DNA of 64,000 bases, taken from contig JABDMU010000044.1 in NCBI GenBank assembly GCA_013001285.1, positions 1-64,000 on the forward strand, in the 5' to 3' direction. Below, in pieces: positions 1 to 10,082 of this stretch. The position numbers and the translations under genes were made by a program. The stretch's first letter is position 1, and each line of letters starts with the position of its first letter. The notes beneath the pieces are model-generated. The model was not told where the DNA came from and ran no database searches. It was given only the letters and a program-made list of their open reading frames with translations. The stretch is from Flavobacteriaceae bacterium (GTDB lineage: Bacteria; Bacteroidota; Bacteroidia; Flavobacteriales; Flavobacteriaceae).

Positions 1-2009
1 ACATCTAATCCACATTGTAAAAATTCAGCATAATCATCTTCATTCGGTGTATAGCCTACAGGTTGGTTTAAAATTTCTTTCCCATCGGGACTTAACAAAA
101 CATAATATGGCTGTGAATTAGTTTTAAAGAACTGTGTTTGAAAATGCGCCCATTTATGACCGTAATTCTCTAATTGTCGTGTTCCCCCGTTAATTCTATT
201 GACAATAATTTGTTCATCCTTTGGAAGGTCTTCTTTGTCATCAACATATAAGGAGATTAGCACAAATTCATTTTCTAGATAATCTTTGATCTTTTCATCA
301 GGCCAAACATGTTCTTCCATTTTGCGGCAATTAACACAAGCATAACCAGTGAAATCAAGTATTATAGGTTTATTGACTTTTTGAGCAAATGCAATACCTT
401 CCTTTAGATCCTTAAAGCAATTAAAATTGTTCGGACAGTCATTCGGAAGGAAGAAACTATAGCCAACTGGCGGTGCAAGGCCGCTAAGTAATTTTAAGGA
501 ATGGTAGGTGTTGGTATCTGAATTGACTCTAAAACCAGAGGCTAAATAAACAACGAAAGCTGTGACCAATATTCCTGTTGAAATCCTCAGAAATGATAAT
601 TTTCTAATTGGTGAATCATGAGGAAACTTAATTTTAGCAAATATATAAAGTGCTAACCCAGCAAAAATAAGGATCCAGATTCCTAAAAACGCTTCTATTT
701 TTAAAATTCCCCAATGTTTGACAAGATCTGCATTTGATAAAAATTTAAATGCTAATGCCAATTCTAAAAATCCGAGTACCACTTTGGTTGTGTTTAACCA
801 TCCTCCAGATTTTGGCAATGAATTCAACCATCCCGGAAAGGCTGCAAATAAGGCGAAGGGCAAGCCAAGAGCAACTCCAAAGCCACCCATTCCCGCAGTA
901 AGCTGCCATGCACCACCATCAGCTGTAAGCGATCCGGCCAATAAAGAGCCTAAAATTGGACCTGTACATGAAAAGGAAACTATAGCTAGGGTAAGTGCCA
1001 TAAAAAAGACTCCTAAAACGCCCCCAATGTTCTCACCTTTTGTTGTTTTATTGGTCCAACTTGCAGGTAAGGTCAATTCATAATATCCAAAAAATGAAAA
1101 CGCAAAAAATACAAATATGATAAAGAAAAGCACATTTAACCACACATTGGTTGATATCTCATTAAGTATGTCAGGATTTACAGAATCAAGTAAATGAAAA
1201 GGAATGCTTAAAATCAAATACACCGCTAATATGAAAAAGCCATAAAGAATGGCTTTAGATAATCCAGAGCTTTTTTTTTGATCGTTTTTTTTTGTGAAAA
1301 AACTAACGGTTAAGGGAATCATTGGAAACACACAAGGTGTCAATAAGGCCAATAGGCCACCAAGAAATCCTAGTCCGAAAATACTCCATAAGGAGTTGTT
1401 CTTCTTTAGGGATTCTGCGCGACTTTCAATTTCATTTTCACAAAATCTATCAGTTTTAATAATCTCTTCAGGCGACATCCCATAGAGAGTTTGGTTGATC
1501 TTATCGCCATCAACCGTGACTGGAATAGAGGTGTCTTTAAGTCCTAATTTTAATACATTGTCGGCATATTTGAATTCAAAAGGGACATCAGTGGGCATTA
1601 AACATTTTTCATCATCACAGGCTTGATAAAGCAAGGAGCCTTTTATATTGGCACTATCAGATTTTAATTTGATGCGTTGTTTAAAAGTGGCTTTCTCATA
1701 AAATTTGGTGACGATCATGTCGAAAATAGGATCATGTCCTGTCTTTCGGTTCTCTTCAAGCTCTACAATATCACCAATAAGTTCAAAGTCGTCTGAGGAG
1801 TCAATGGTGAAAGATGTGGGGATTGGTCCACCTTCTTCAACATAAGGCGAATAAAGTGCCCATTTTTCGTCAAGTGTTGCAATAAATATAAGTTCGTATT
1901 CATTGTCACTGACCTTTTCTGTAGCAAATTCCCATTTTACAGGTTCAAGGATCTGTGCTTGACCTAAAAAACTAAAAACAAGTAGTATGCCTAAAATATA
2001 TCGTTTCAT
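1..2009 (-). CDS. dsbD: Thiol:disulfide interchange protein DsbD (partial, C-terminus beyond window)
   Basis: This inner-membrane reductase carries electrons from cytoplasmic thioredoxin to periplasmic thiol partners. Reading from ATG at 2007-2009, the frame stays open to the window edge (about 669 codons). It has a signal peptide (MKRYILGILLVFSFLGQAQ), an N-terminal DsbD-alpha-like domain with the pair ACDDEKC, a multi-TM core with the two redox Cys motifs TPCVFPMIP and SFSCTGP, and a C-terminal thioredoxin-like domain with CVNC (TGYACVNCRKM). All three redox modules of the family are present, and only the last residues are missing. It is transcribed away from the symporter gene at 2230. I checked that the three Cys motifs lie in one frame, so I see no frameshift. 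Confidence 0.93.
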   Translation of the reverse strand, partial: MKRYILGILLVFSFLGQAQILEPVKWEFATEKVSDNEYELIFIATLDEKWALYSPYVEEGGPIPTSFTIDSSDDFELIGDIVELEENRKTGHDPIFDMIVTKFYEKATFKQRIKLKSDSANIKGSLLYQACDDEKCLMPTDVPFEFKYADNVLKLGLKDTSIPVTVDGDKINQTLYGMSPEEIIKTDRFCENEIESRAESLKKNNSLWSIFGLGFLGGLLALLTPCVFPMIPLTVSFFTKKNDQKKSSGLSKAILYGFFILAVYLILSIPFHLLDSVNPDILNEISTNVWLNVLFFIIFVFFAFSFFGYYELTLPASWTNKTTKGENIGGVLGVFFMALTLAIVSFSCTGPILGSLLAGSLTADGGAWQLTAGMGGFGVALGLPFALFAAFPGWLNSLPKSGGWLNTTKVVLGFLELALAFKFLSNADLVKHWGILKIEAFLGIWILIFAGLALYIFAKIKFPHDSPIRKLSFLRISTGILVTAFVVYLASGFRVNSDTNTYHSLKLLSGLAPPVGYSFFLPNDCPNNFNCFKDLKEGIAFAQKVNKPIILDFTGYACVNCRKMEEHVWPDEKIKDYLENEFVLISLYVDDKEDLPKDEQIIVNRINGGTRQLENYGHKWAHFQTQFFKTNSQPYYVLLSPDGKEILNQPVGYTPNEDDYAEFLQCGLD

Positions 2010-2229
2010 TTCTCTGACTTAAAGCAATACAAATAAATAAAATATATATGACTTTAGTTTAAAGGTCTTGTTAATATTGTGAATTTTCAAACCTCATTAT
2101 CGCGTTTTTATCGGTCTATTTTTGGTTTTTTAAATTATGTCCTGTAGTAGATTTTCCTAACAAATTGAATTTTAGAATATATCTATCATTTAATCTATTA
2201 AATTAGTACCTCATCAATTCAAAATTTTT

Positions 2230-3879
2230 ATGATAGAAATTCTATCCTTCATAGGCTTCACTTTGCTTGTGGCAATAATTGCCTATTATGCAACACGTAA
2301 TACTGATGAGAATTCGTCTGATGGGTATTTTTTGGGTGGTAGAAGTTTAACCGCTGGCGTAATTGCAGGATCATTATTATTGACCAATTTGTCTACTGAA
2401 CAAATTGTAGGACTTAATGGTCAAGCATATACCGAAGGCTTGTTGGTAATGGCATGGGAGACGCTTGCTGCTATCGCCATGGTAGTAACAGCTATTTTTC
2501 TCCTACCACGTTATTTGAAAGGAGGTCTGACCACTGTGCCACAGTTTCTAGCAAGGCGATTTGATGTCAGTACCAAAACCATAACCTCATCCTTATTTTT
2601 AACGGGTTATGTGGTCGTTTTACTCCCTATAATCCTATATTCTGGCTCGGTCGCCATTAGTGGCATGTTCAACATTCCCGAATTACTTAATGTAAGTAAT
2701 ACTCAAGCCTTGTGGATCTGCGTATGGGGAATTGGAATCGTAGGTTCGATCTATGCTGTATTTGGGGGTTTGAAAGCGGTTGCCGTTTCTGATTCAATAA
2801 ACGCCATTGGTTTGCTTATTGGCGGTTTACTCATCCCTGTTTTCGGTCTCTTGTATATTGGCGATAATAGTATCCTAGACGGAATTTCAATACTGACCAA
2901 TGAGCACCCAGAAAAATTTGATTCGGTTGGAGGCCCTGCAAGTTCCATCCCAATAGCAACCATTTTTACTGGAATGATGTTAGTTCAATTATTTTATTGG
3001 GGTACAAATCAACAGATCATTCAACGCGCCTTAGGCGCCAAAAACTTAAAGGAAGGTCAAAAAGGGCTGATGTTAGGTGCTTTTATAAAAATATTGGGGC
3101 CGATCATTGTGGTATTACCTGGAATTATAGCGTATCATATTTTTCAAGGCAATCTTGAAAATCAAGATTTGGCTTACCCCTTATTAGTAAATAAAGTATT
3201 GCCACCTTCGTTACTCGGATTCTTTGCAGCGGTACTTTTTGGAGCAATTCTTAGCTCGTTCAATAGTGTTTTAAATAGTTCGATTACATTATTTGGCATT
3301 GATATTTATAAACAACATATTAATCAGGACGCCAATGAACGAATTGTCGTTAAATATGGAAAAATGTTTGGTGTTGTCTTAGCGATTTTCGCCATGTTCA
3401 TAGCGCCTTTTATTGCTAATGCAAGTAGCTTATTTGCTTATTTACAAGAAGTTAATGGCATTTACAGTATTCCTATATTGACAATAATTGTGGTTGGATA
3501 CCTTACGAAGCGTGTTCCCGCTATTGCCGCAAAAATTGGTGTGATCTCCGGATCAGTACTATACATTATTAGCCAATTCTTATTAAAAGGTCATTTTGTG
3601 GACACTGCACTTGACAAAGCAAGACACACAGGAATCACAAATAAAGAAACTTTAAAGTTAATCGAGGCAGAGGCATATCCGCATTTCCTGCATGTGATGG
3701 CCATTTTATTCGTCGTAAATATTGTTATCATGTTGGTGATTGGTAAATTCTGGCCTCGACCGGAACCATTCGCTCAAGAATACACAAAACAGGTAGATAT
3801 TTCACCTTGGAAATATGTCAAAAGCGCTGGAGTCCTTATTATAGTTATTGTAATCGGACTTTATTTCTATTTTTCATAA
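2230..3879 (+). CDS. SGLT-type sodium:solute symporter (SLC5/SSS family)
   Basis: A 549-residue integral membrane protein of the sodium:solute symporter family, probably importing a sugar with Na+. Its length and layout match bacterial SGLT transporters (about 14 TM helices). The early motif NLSTEQIVGLNGQAYTEG and the later YYWGTNQQIIQRALGAK-type segment (here FYWGTNQQIIQRALGAK) are close to those I know from Vibrio SGLT. It sits between dsbD and the regulator gene that precedes the glucan locus, so glucose or a related monosaccharide is a plausible substrate, but that is inference from context. The start ATG is directly followed by the first TM helix. Family call is firm; substrate is not. 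Confidence 0.9.
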   Translation: MIEILSFIGFTLLVAIIAYYATRNTDENSSDGYFLGGRSLTAGVIAGSLLLTNLSTEQIVGLNGQAYTEGLLVMAWETLAAIAMVVTAIFLLPRYLKGGLTTVPQFLARRFDVSTKTITSSLFLTGYVVVLLPIILYSGSVAISGMFNIPELLNVSNTQALWICVWGIGIVGSIYAVFGGLKAVAVSDSINAIGLLIGGLLIPVFGLLYIGDNSILDGISILTNEHPEKFDSVGGPASSIPIATIFTGMMLVQLFYWGTNQQIIQRALGAKNLKEGQKGLMLGAFIKILGPIIVVLPGIIAYHIFQGNLENQDLAYPLLVNKVLPPSLLGFFAAVLFGAILSSFNSVLNSSITLFGIDIYKQHINQDANERIVVKYGKMFGVVLAIFAMFIAPFIANASSLFAYLQEVNGIYSIPILTIIVVGYLTKRVPAIAAKIGVISGSVLYIISQFLLKGHFVDTALDKARHTGITNKETLKLIEAEAYPHFLHVMAILFVVNIVIMLVIGKFWPRPEPFAQEYTKQVDISPWKYVKSAGVLIIVIVIGLYFYFS

Positions 3880-3952
3880 TTGGCACTAGTCCACTTCAAC
3901 AGTTCTATCTAAATACACATCTGTATAGTTATTTTATTATGTTTATATTAGC

Positions 3953-3968
3953 TATACATTAATGTATA
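3953..3968. promoter_or_regulatory. Perfect 16-bp palindrome upstream of the sensor-regulator gene
   Basis: TATACATTAATGTATA reads the same on both strands and ends 32 bp before the ATG at 4001. There is no T-run after it, so a terminator is unlikely. It could be an operator, possibly for autoregulation, but an AT-only-rich palindrome can arise by chance in this base composition. Confidence 0.35.
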
Positions 3969-4000
3969 TCGTACAGCATTCTTCAATTATTTCTATTTAA

Positions 4001-6808
4001 ATGACAAGACAAAAATTTCTTATTGTTGTTGCCTTGTTGGGTTTGATACATGTGCAAATTCATGCACAAGAACAACCTCCCATTGAAATTTACACAGCTC
4101 AGGATTACTTAGCGGAAAATCAAAATTGGGCGATATCCCAAGCTGAAGATAAAACCATTTATATAGCCAATAATAAAGGCCTTTTGGAGTTCAATGGTGC
4201 GCGATGGCAATTGTATAATTCTCCGAATAACACTAATTTAAGGTCTGTAAAGGTTATAGATGATCGCATTTATACAGGCTGTTATATGGAATTTGGCTAT
4301 TGGATGCGAAATAATTTTGGCACTTTAACCTATACTTCTCTCTCGCAAAAATTGAATACACCCTTAATTGAAGATGAAGACTTCTGGAACATCATCGACC
4401 TTGACAATTGGGTGCTATTTCAATCGCTTGATCGCATATATATATACAGTACGACCGAGGATTCATTTGATATATTAGATTCAGAAACGACCATTACGAA
4501 AATGTTCAAAGCGAACGGAACACTTTTTTATCAAAAAATTAATGATGGTGTCTATAAGATCGAGAATGGTAATGAAGTTCTTGTGAGTGATGACCCTGTA
4601 TTTCAAACAAATTTTATAGTCAATATATTTTTTCACGACCGACAATTTTTAATTCAAACACAAGACAAAGGCTTTTTTATTCTCTATGAAGACACCATAG
4701 CTCCATGGAAAATAAATGCCGATGAGAGCTTATCAAATGTTAGCGTATATAATAGTATCCAAATGAAAAACGGTGGATTTGCCATTGGTACAATCTCCGA
4801 TGGCATCTATCAAATTGATCATGATGGCAATCTCGTATTTCATGTTAATCAATCTACTGGGTTAAGTAACAATACTGTGTTATCCTTATTTGAGGATTTC
4901 GATGAAGAACTGTGGCTTGGTCTAGACAACGGGATCAACTGTTTTAACATCAATTCTCCTTTCAAATTACATCGTGATGATAAAGGTATCCTAGGATCTG
5001 TTTATGCCTCAATAATTCACAAGGACAATTTATACTTAGGCACGAATCAAGGTTTGTTTTACCGACCTTTAAATTCAAAGGGGGAATTCAATTTTATTGA
5101 AGGTACTCAGGGTCAGGTTTGGTGTCTAGTTGAAGTAAAAGAGGCCTTATTCTGTGGACATAATTTCGGCACCTTTCTCATTGACAAAAATAAAGCTGAA
5201 AAAATTTCAAATATTCAGGGTACCTGGGATATTAAACCTATTGATGGTTCTCCCAATTTGCTTTTACAAGGAAATTATGATGGCTTAAACGTTCTAGAAA
5301 AAATCAATGGCTCTTGGCAGTTCAGAAATAAAATTGAAGGTTTTGATAGTTCCTCACGCTTTTTTGAGTTTTTAAATACTGAAGAGGTTTTTGTAAGTCA
5401 TGAATATAAAGGAATCTTTAAGATTAAACTAGACCCTGAACTTAAGAAAGCTATCAGAATAAATGTTGACTCCATAAAGAATGGCCTGAACTCCAGTCTA
5501 ATAAAATACAACAACGAGTTGCTTTACACCTATTCGGAAGGGATTTTTAAATATGATAGACAGAAGCAAGAATTTTTAAAAGACAGCACCCTCAGCAAGC
5601 TTTTTAATAAAAAAACCTTTATCACAGGTAAATTGGTTCCAATTGAAAAGGAAAAAAAGCTTTGGGGATTTTCGAAAAATGCAATTCATGAAATTACGCC
5701 AGGAAAATTAAGTAACGAGCCTAAGATCAATACTATTTCTTTACCACACTCCTTGAGAAATAGTGTCATAAGCTATGAAAATATCTCTCATTTGTACGAC
5801 CAAAATTATTTGTTAGGCACCTCATCAGGTTATATAATTATAGATTTAAATAAAATCCATAATAAATCTTACTCAATAGCATTGAACACGATTCGGGTAA
5901 GCGACATGAACAATGAATTTGAATATGTTGACAAAACTGAAGAGCCCCTTTTTAAAAATAAAAATAACAACATTGAATTTACCTACAGTGTTGCAGAATT
6001 TGACAAATATCTCAACCCTGAATATCAACATCAACTTCTTGGTTTTAATGATAACTGGAGCGACTGGTCTAACAAAACTTCTACAGTTTATAATAATCTA
6101 CCATTTGGCAGTTATACGTTTAAGGTAAGAGCTAAAGTTGGTGAAAATGATTTTACCGAAAGCGTTGCTTATAATTTTGAGGTTCAACGACCATGGACCT
6201 TATCAAACATTATGATAATCGTTTATATTTTAGTCCTATTAATAGTTTCGTTTTTAACGCATAATTTATATAAAAGATATTACCGAAAACAACGTGAGAG
6301 TCTGCTGCTTAAATCACAGAAAGAATTAGAACTTGAAAAACTTAAGAGTGAACAGCAACTCATGCTCTTCAAAAATGAAAGTCTAGAATTAGACATTGAA
6401 AGTAAAAATCGGGAGCTAGCTATTTCAACAATGAGCTTAATTAAAAAGAATGAGTTTTTAAACGATATCAAAAAAGAATTGAACAATGCAGAGAACGAAC
6501 AAAATATTAAATCTGTAGTTAAGATTATTGATAAAAATCTTAATAATACTGAAGATTGGAAAATGTTCGAACAAGCATTTAATAATGCCGATAAAGATTT
6601 CCTAAAAAAGATCAAATCAGAGCATTCTTCCTTAACTCCTAATGATCTAAAATTATGTGCTTATTTAAGGTTAAATTTATCCTCTAAGGAAATAGCACCA
6701 TTACTAAATATTTCACATCGAAGCGTCGAAGTTAAACGTTACCGTCTCCGTAAAAAGATGAATTTACCACATAAAGCCAGTTTAACGCATTATATTTTGG
6801 AAATATAA
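4001..6808 (+). CDS. Membrane-spanning regulator: periplasmic propeller + Y_Y_Y sensor, cytoplasmic LuxR-type HTH
   Basis: A 935-residue one-piece sensor and transcription factor. Domains in order: signal peptide (1-22), a long repeat-rich periplasmic region that looks like Reg_prop-type beta-propeller blades (about 35-640), a triple-tyrosine (Y_Y_Y) domain at about 656-730 with LLGFNDNWSDWS, one TM helix at about 733-755, a Lys/Glu-rich coiled coil, and a LuxR-type HTH at about 877-933 (LTPNDLKLCAYLRLNLSSKE). It lacks histidine-kinase and receiver domains, so it differs from classical hybrid two-component regulators. It lies just upstream of and co-oriented with susC, so it is the best candidate activator of the glucan locus, sensing oligosaccharide in the periplasm. 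Role is inferred; architecture is visible. Confidence 0.85.
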   Translation: MTRQKFLIVVALLGLIHVQIHAQEQPPIEIYTAQDYLAENQNWAISQAEDKTIYIANNKGLLEFNGARWQLYNSPNNTNLRSVKVIDDRIYTGCYMEFGYWMRNNFGTLTYTSLSQKLNTPLIEDEDFWNIIDLDNWVLFQSLDRIYIYSTTEDSFDILDSETTITKMFKANGTLFYQKINDGVYKIENGNEVLVSDDPVFQTNFIVNIFFHDRQFLIQTQDKGFFILYEDTIAPWKINADESLSNVSVYNSIQMKNGGFAIGTISDGIYQIDHDGNLVFHVNQSTGLSNNTVLSLFEDFDEELWLGLDNGINCFNINSPFKLHRDDKGILGSVYASIIHKDNLYLGTNQGLFYRPLNSKGEFNFIEGTQGQVWCLVEVKEALFCGHNFGTFLIDKNKAEKISNIQGTWDIKPIDGSPNLLLQGNYDGLNVLEKINGSWQFRNKIEGFDSSSRFFEFLNTEEVFVSHEYKGIFKIKLDPELKKAIRINVDSIKNGLNSSLIKYNNELLYTYSEGIFKYDRQKQEFLKDSTLSKLFNKKTFITGKLVPIEKEKKLWGFSKNAIHEITPGKLSNEPKINTISLPHSLRNSVISYENISHLYDQNYLLGTSSGYIIIDLNKIHNKSYSIALNTIRVSDMNNEFEYVDKTEEPLFKNKNNNIEFTYSVAEFDKYLNPEYQHQLLGFNDNWSDWSNKTSTVYNNLPFGSYTFKVRAKVGENDFTESVAYNFEVQRPWTLSNIMIIVYILVLLIVSFLTHNLYKRYYRKQRESLLLKSQKELELEKLKSEQQLMLFKNESLELDIESKNRELAISTMSLIKKNEFLNDIKKELNNAENEQNIKSVVKIIDKNLNNTEDWKMFEQAFNNADKDFLKKIKSEHSSLTPNDLKLCAYLRLNLSSKEIAPLLNISHRSVEVKRYRLRKKMNLPHKASLTHYILEI

Positions 6809-6828
6809 ACCACTACAATTTAATATTT

Positions 6829-6850
6829 ACCACAACATCACTACAACATA
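6829..6850 (+). promoter_or_regulatory. Candidate operator: 11-bp-spaced direct repeat upstream of susC
   Basis: Two half-sites, CCACAACAT at 6830-6838 and CTACAACAT at 6841-6849, start exactly 11 bp apart, about one helical turn. A further partial copy (CACTACAA) lies at 6811-6818. The same arrangement occurs at 26990-27010 upstream of the T9SS gene at 27226. It ends 196 bp before the susC ATG and about 60 bp before a possible -7 box. It is likely a regulator binding site; the regulator at 4001 is the nearest candidate. Confidence 0.6.
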
Positions 6851-6910
6851 GACCAAAAAGACCAAATTTCAGAAATGTTAATATTACGCTCTTATTTTTT
6901 CATTATTAGC

Positions 6911-6918
6911 TAATTTTG
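6911..6918 (+). promoter_or_regulatory. Possible -7 promoter box for the susC operon
   Basis: TAATTTTG fits the Bacteroidota -7 form TAnnTTTG. I see no good -33 TTG at the usual spacing, which would fit an activator-dependent promoter. It would give a 5' leader of about 120 nt before the ATG at 7047. Confidence 0.35.
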
Positions 6919-7046
6919 ACTTGAAAATTGCGATTTTCGAAATTAGAGACCTCTCTAAATAAGAATGTATACTTTTTATTGTGGCGAATTTTTGGCAAGA
7001 CTTAAAACTATACAGTAGATTTAACACAAATCAATTCTTTCAATCT

Positions 7047-10000
7047 ATGAAACATCAATTGTTAACCATATTATCGTTTTTAATGCTCTCGTTTGCTGGA
7101 GCTCAAAACTTAACAATTACCGGAGTTGTTACTGAAGCCGACACTGGTTTTCCCATTCCCGGAGTTAATATAATTTTAAAGAATACCTCAACAGGAACAG
7201 TTACAGATTTTGACGGTAACTTTTCTCTTGCAAACGTACCTTCGGGTTCAACCTTGGTATTTAGTTATGTGGGTTTTATTTCCCAGGAAGTTGTTGTTAC
7301 TTCTGCCGAACCTTTGGCCATTCAATTAGCAACCGATGTTGCTCAACTTGATGAAGTTGTCGTGATTGGATATGGTACTCAAAGAAAAAAGGAAGTAACA
7401 GGTGCCGTTGGAATTGTCTCAAGTGAAACTATCGAAGAACTGAAGCCAACTCGAATTGAACAAGCACTTCAGGGGCAAGTAGCTGGGGTACAGATTTCAT
7501 CAAATTCAGGTTCTCCTGGAAGTAGTTCGACAATTAGTATTCGAGGTATCTCAACAAATGGTGATAGCCGACCTCTTATTCTTGTAGACGGGAACGTCAT
7601 TGAAGATTTAAGTGTTATTAACCCTAATGATATTGAAACGGTCAATGTATTAAAAGATGCTACCGCTGGTATATATGGTGTTCGAGCGGCAAACGGTGTA
7701 ATATTAATTACTACCAAATCAGGTCGTAAGGAAATGCCTCTAACTATTGAATATAATGCATACGTTGGACTTCAAGAGACCACTCGGGAAATCCCAGCTT
7801 TAAATGCTACAGAATATGCGCTTTTAGTTAATGAAGCATTCGCGGCAAATGGGGAAAGCCTTCAATTTCCGAATGTATCAGAATTAGGACAAGGCACAAA
7901 TTGGCAGAATGAGGTGTTTCAAACTGCTCCTGTTTTCAATCACGCGATTACCGTTAAGGGCGGAAAGGAGAAATCAACTTATGCTTTCGGACAATCATTT
8001 CTAACTCAAGATGGAATTGTTGGATTAAAGAAAGCAAATTTTACACGTTTTACTAAACGTGGAAGCTACAGTTTAGATTTTCTGGATAACTTTAAATTTA
8101 ATGCAGGTTTAATCTTTACTAATACAAATAGAAGAGCACTTCCTGAATCTGGATTAGGTTCTGTGCTTTTTAACGCCTTAAATAATGACCCAACATTAAA
8201 TGTAAGGGAAAACGATGGAAGTTTTTCAATATCTGAAGGCTTAGGAAATGAAGTGATTAATCCAATTGCTCAAATTGATAATACTTTTAATCGATCTGTA
8301 GTGAATAAACTAAGTGGTAATGCAAGTTTATCTTATAACTTTCTTGATCATTTTACCGCACAATCGAATATTCAGTTCAATTATTCACATGTTAAATCAA
8401 CTACATTTAACCCGATAGCCTTTTTTGGTTCAGGAAAGGTGTTTAACCGGGATAGAAATGAATTGGTCATTTTTAACAATTATTTCAGAGATTATACCTT
8501 CGATGCCTTTTTAAAATATGAGCGCCTTTTTAATGACACTCATAATGTAAAAGTACTTTTGGGTACATCGGTGTTTAAAACCACAGGGGAATTTAGCGGG
8601 CGCGTAGGTCGTGATTTCGTAGGTAATTCTGTTGCCGAAGCTTCCTTAGATGGTGCGGGAGAAATCCAAAATATCTATCCTAATGGCAATGCCACATTTG
8701 ATTCCAGATTACTTTCATACTTCGCTAGAGTTCAATACGATTACAAAGGAAAGTATTTAATTTCTGGTGTCATTAGACGTGATGGATCTACGAAATTTGG
8801 GCCTGAGAATCAGTTTGGTTATTTCCCTTCAGGTTCTATTGGATGGGTTGCTTCAGACGAAAGCTTCCTTGAGGACAGTTCGGTTTTTAATTTCTTGAAA
8901 TTTAGATCGTCTTACGGAATCTTAGGAAATGATAGAATTGGAGATTATCGTTTCGTTTCTATACTTAATGGAGAAGGAACTTATGTTTTTGATGATGAAC
9001 TTTTCTTTGGAATAGCAACTGGTGTTATTTCCAATCCTGAAATACGCTGGGAAAAACAAAAAGCATTTGATGTTGGATTTGACGCTCGTTTCTTAAATAA
9101 CAAATTAGATGTAACTGCAGATTATTTTAAAAGAACAACTGAAGACTTATTGTTTAGTCCTCAAGTTTCAGGAATCCTAGGTGCTTCGTCCCCAGGGTCG
9201 GCCGCACCTACAATTAATGCAGGTACTGTTGAAAATAAAGGATTTGAATTTGCGATTGGTTATTCTGATCAAGTGAACGATAATTTTAAATTCAGTGTAA
9301 AATACAATCTAACCTCTATAGACAATGAGGTGCTTTTAGTTAGTGCTCAAGGTGGTTTTATCGCTGCAGGTGGATTTGGAGTTGGTCAAGATCCTCCAGC
9401 ACGAATGGAAGCTGGTTTCCCTATTGGTTATTTTCGAGGATTTAAAACTGATGGTATCTTTCAAAATCAAGCAGAAGTCGATAGTTACCCTACTTTAAAT
9501 AGTCAGGTACAGCCTGGAGACCTCCGTTTTGTTGATATCAATAATGACGGCGTTATTAATGATGACGATAAGACCAATATAGGTGATCCAATTCCTGATT
9601 TTACCATGGGACTAAATCTAACCTTTGATTATAAGAACTTCGATTTTGGGGCCTATGCTTTTGCTTCAGTAGGCAACGAAATTGTTCGCAATTATGAAAG
9701 AAATCAACCTTTGACCAATAGAAGTATTTATTATCTTGATAGATGGACTGGTGAAGGTACGAGCAATACTTTTCCAAGAGTAACTTCTGGAGCCAATTCG
9801 AATGGTTTATTTTCAGATTTCTTTGTTGAGGATGGCTCTTTCGTGAGACTTCAGAATGTACAATTAGGTTATTCTTTTTCGGAAAAGGCCTTAGAACGAA
9901 TGGGCTTCGATAAATTTAGAATTTATATTTCAGGCAGTAATTTATTTACCTTGACTGAATATAGAGGATATGATCCTACAACTTCTACTGGTGAAGCTAT

Positions 10001-10073
10001 TGGAGGTGGTATTGATTACGGTTTTTATCCAAACCCAAGAACATTTTTATTAGGTATTAATGTAAAACTTTAA
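7047..10073 (+). CDS. susC: SusC/RagA-type TonB-dependent outer-membrane transporter
   Basis: The energy-coupled outer-membrane importer of the glucan locus; with SusD it takes up oligosaccharides. I start it at ATG 7047 (1008 residues) because the protein then begins with a clean signal peptide (MKHQLLTILSFLMLSFAGAQ). An in-frame GTG at 6981 would put 22 unlikely residues in front. Order: signal peptide, carboxypeptidase-regulatory-like domain (about 24-100, GVVTEADTGFPIPGVNI), the SusC hallmark DEVVVIGYGTQRKKEVTGAV, a plug domain (about 105-220) with RPLILVDGNVIEDL, then a long beta-barrel ending in an aromatic-containing strand (PRTFLLGINVKL). It is 9 bp upstream of susD. The family is certain; laminarin as substrate follows from the downstream enzymes. 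Confidence 0.96.
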   Translation: MKHQLLTILSFLMLSFAGAQNLTITGVVTEADTGFPIPGVNIILKNTSTGTVTDFDGNFSLANVPSGSTLVFSYVGFISQEVVVTSAEPLAIQLATDVAQLDEVVVIGYGTQRKKEVTGAVGIVSSETIEELKPTRIEQALQGQVAGVQISSNSGSPGSSSTISIRGISTNGDSRPLILVDGNVIEDLSVINPNDIETVNVLKDATAGIYGVRAANGVILITTKSGRKEMPLTIEYNAYVGLQETTREIPALNATEYALLVNEAFAANGESLQFPNVSELGQGTNWQNEVFQTAPVFNHAITVKGGKEKSTYAFGQSFLTQDGIVGLKKANFTRFTKRGSYSLDFLDNFKFNAGLIFTNTNRRALPESGLGSVLFNALNNDPTLNVRENDGSFSISEGLGNEVINPIAQIDNTFNRSVVNKLSGNASLSYNFLDHFTAQSNIQFNYSHVKSTTFNPIAFFGSGKVFNRDRNELVIFNNYFRDYTFDAFLKYERLFNDTHNVKVLLGTSVFKTTGEFSGRVGRDFVGNSVAEASLDGAGEIQNIYPNGNATFDSRLLSYFARVQYDYKGKYLISGVIRRDGSTKFGPENQFGYFPSGSIGWVASDESFLEDSSVFNFLKFRSSYGILGNDRIGDYRFVSILNGEGTYVFDDELFFGIATGVISNPEIRWEKQKAFDVGFDARFLNNKLDVTADYFKRTTEDLLFSPQVSGILGASSPGSAAPTINAGTVENKGFEFAIGYSDQVNDNFKFSVKYNLTSIDNEVLLVSAQGGFIAAGGFGVGQDPPARMEAGFPIGYFRGFKTDGIFQNQAEVDSYPTLNSQVQPGDLRFVDINNDGVINDDDKTNIGDPIPDFTMGLNLTFDYKNFDFGAYAFASVGNEIVRNYERNQPLTNRSIYYLDRWTGEGTSNTFPRVTSGANSNGLFSDFFVEDGSFVRLQNVQLGYSFSEKALERMGFDKFRIYISGSNLFTLTEYRGYDPTTSTGEAIGGGIDYGFYPNPRTFLLGINVKL

Positions 10074-10082
10074 GACGTTACT

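Noticed and set aside
718-1083. A 121-codon open frame on the plus strand.
   Set aside because: It is antisense to the membrane core of dsbD, which is supported by in-frame redox Cys motifs on both sides.
6981-7046. GTG start that would extend SusC by 22 residues.
   Set aside because: The ATG at 7047 starts directly with a typical signal peptide; the extension would bury it.
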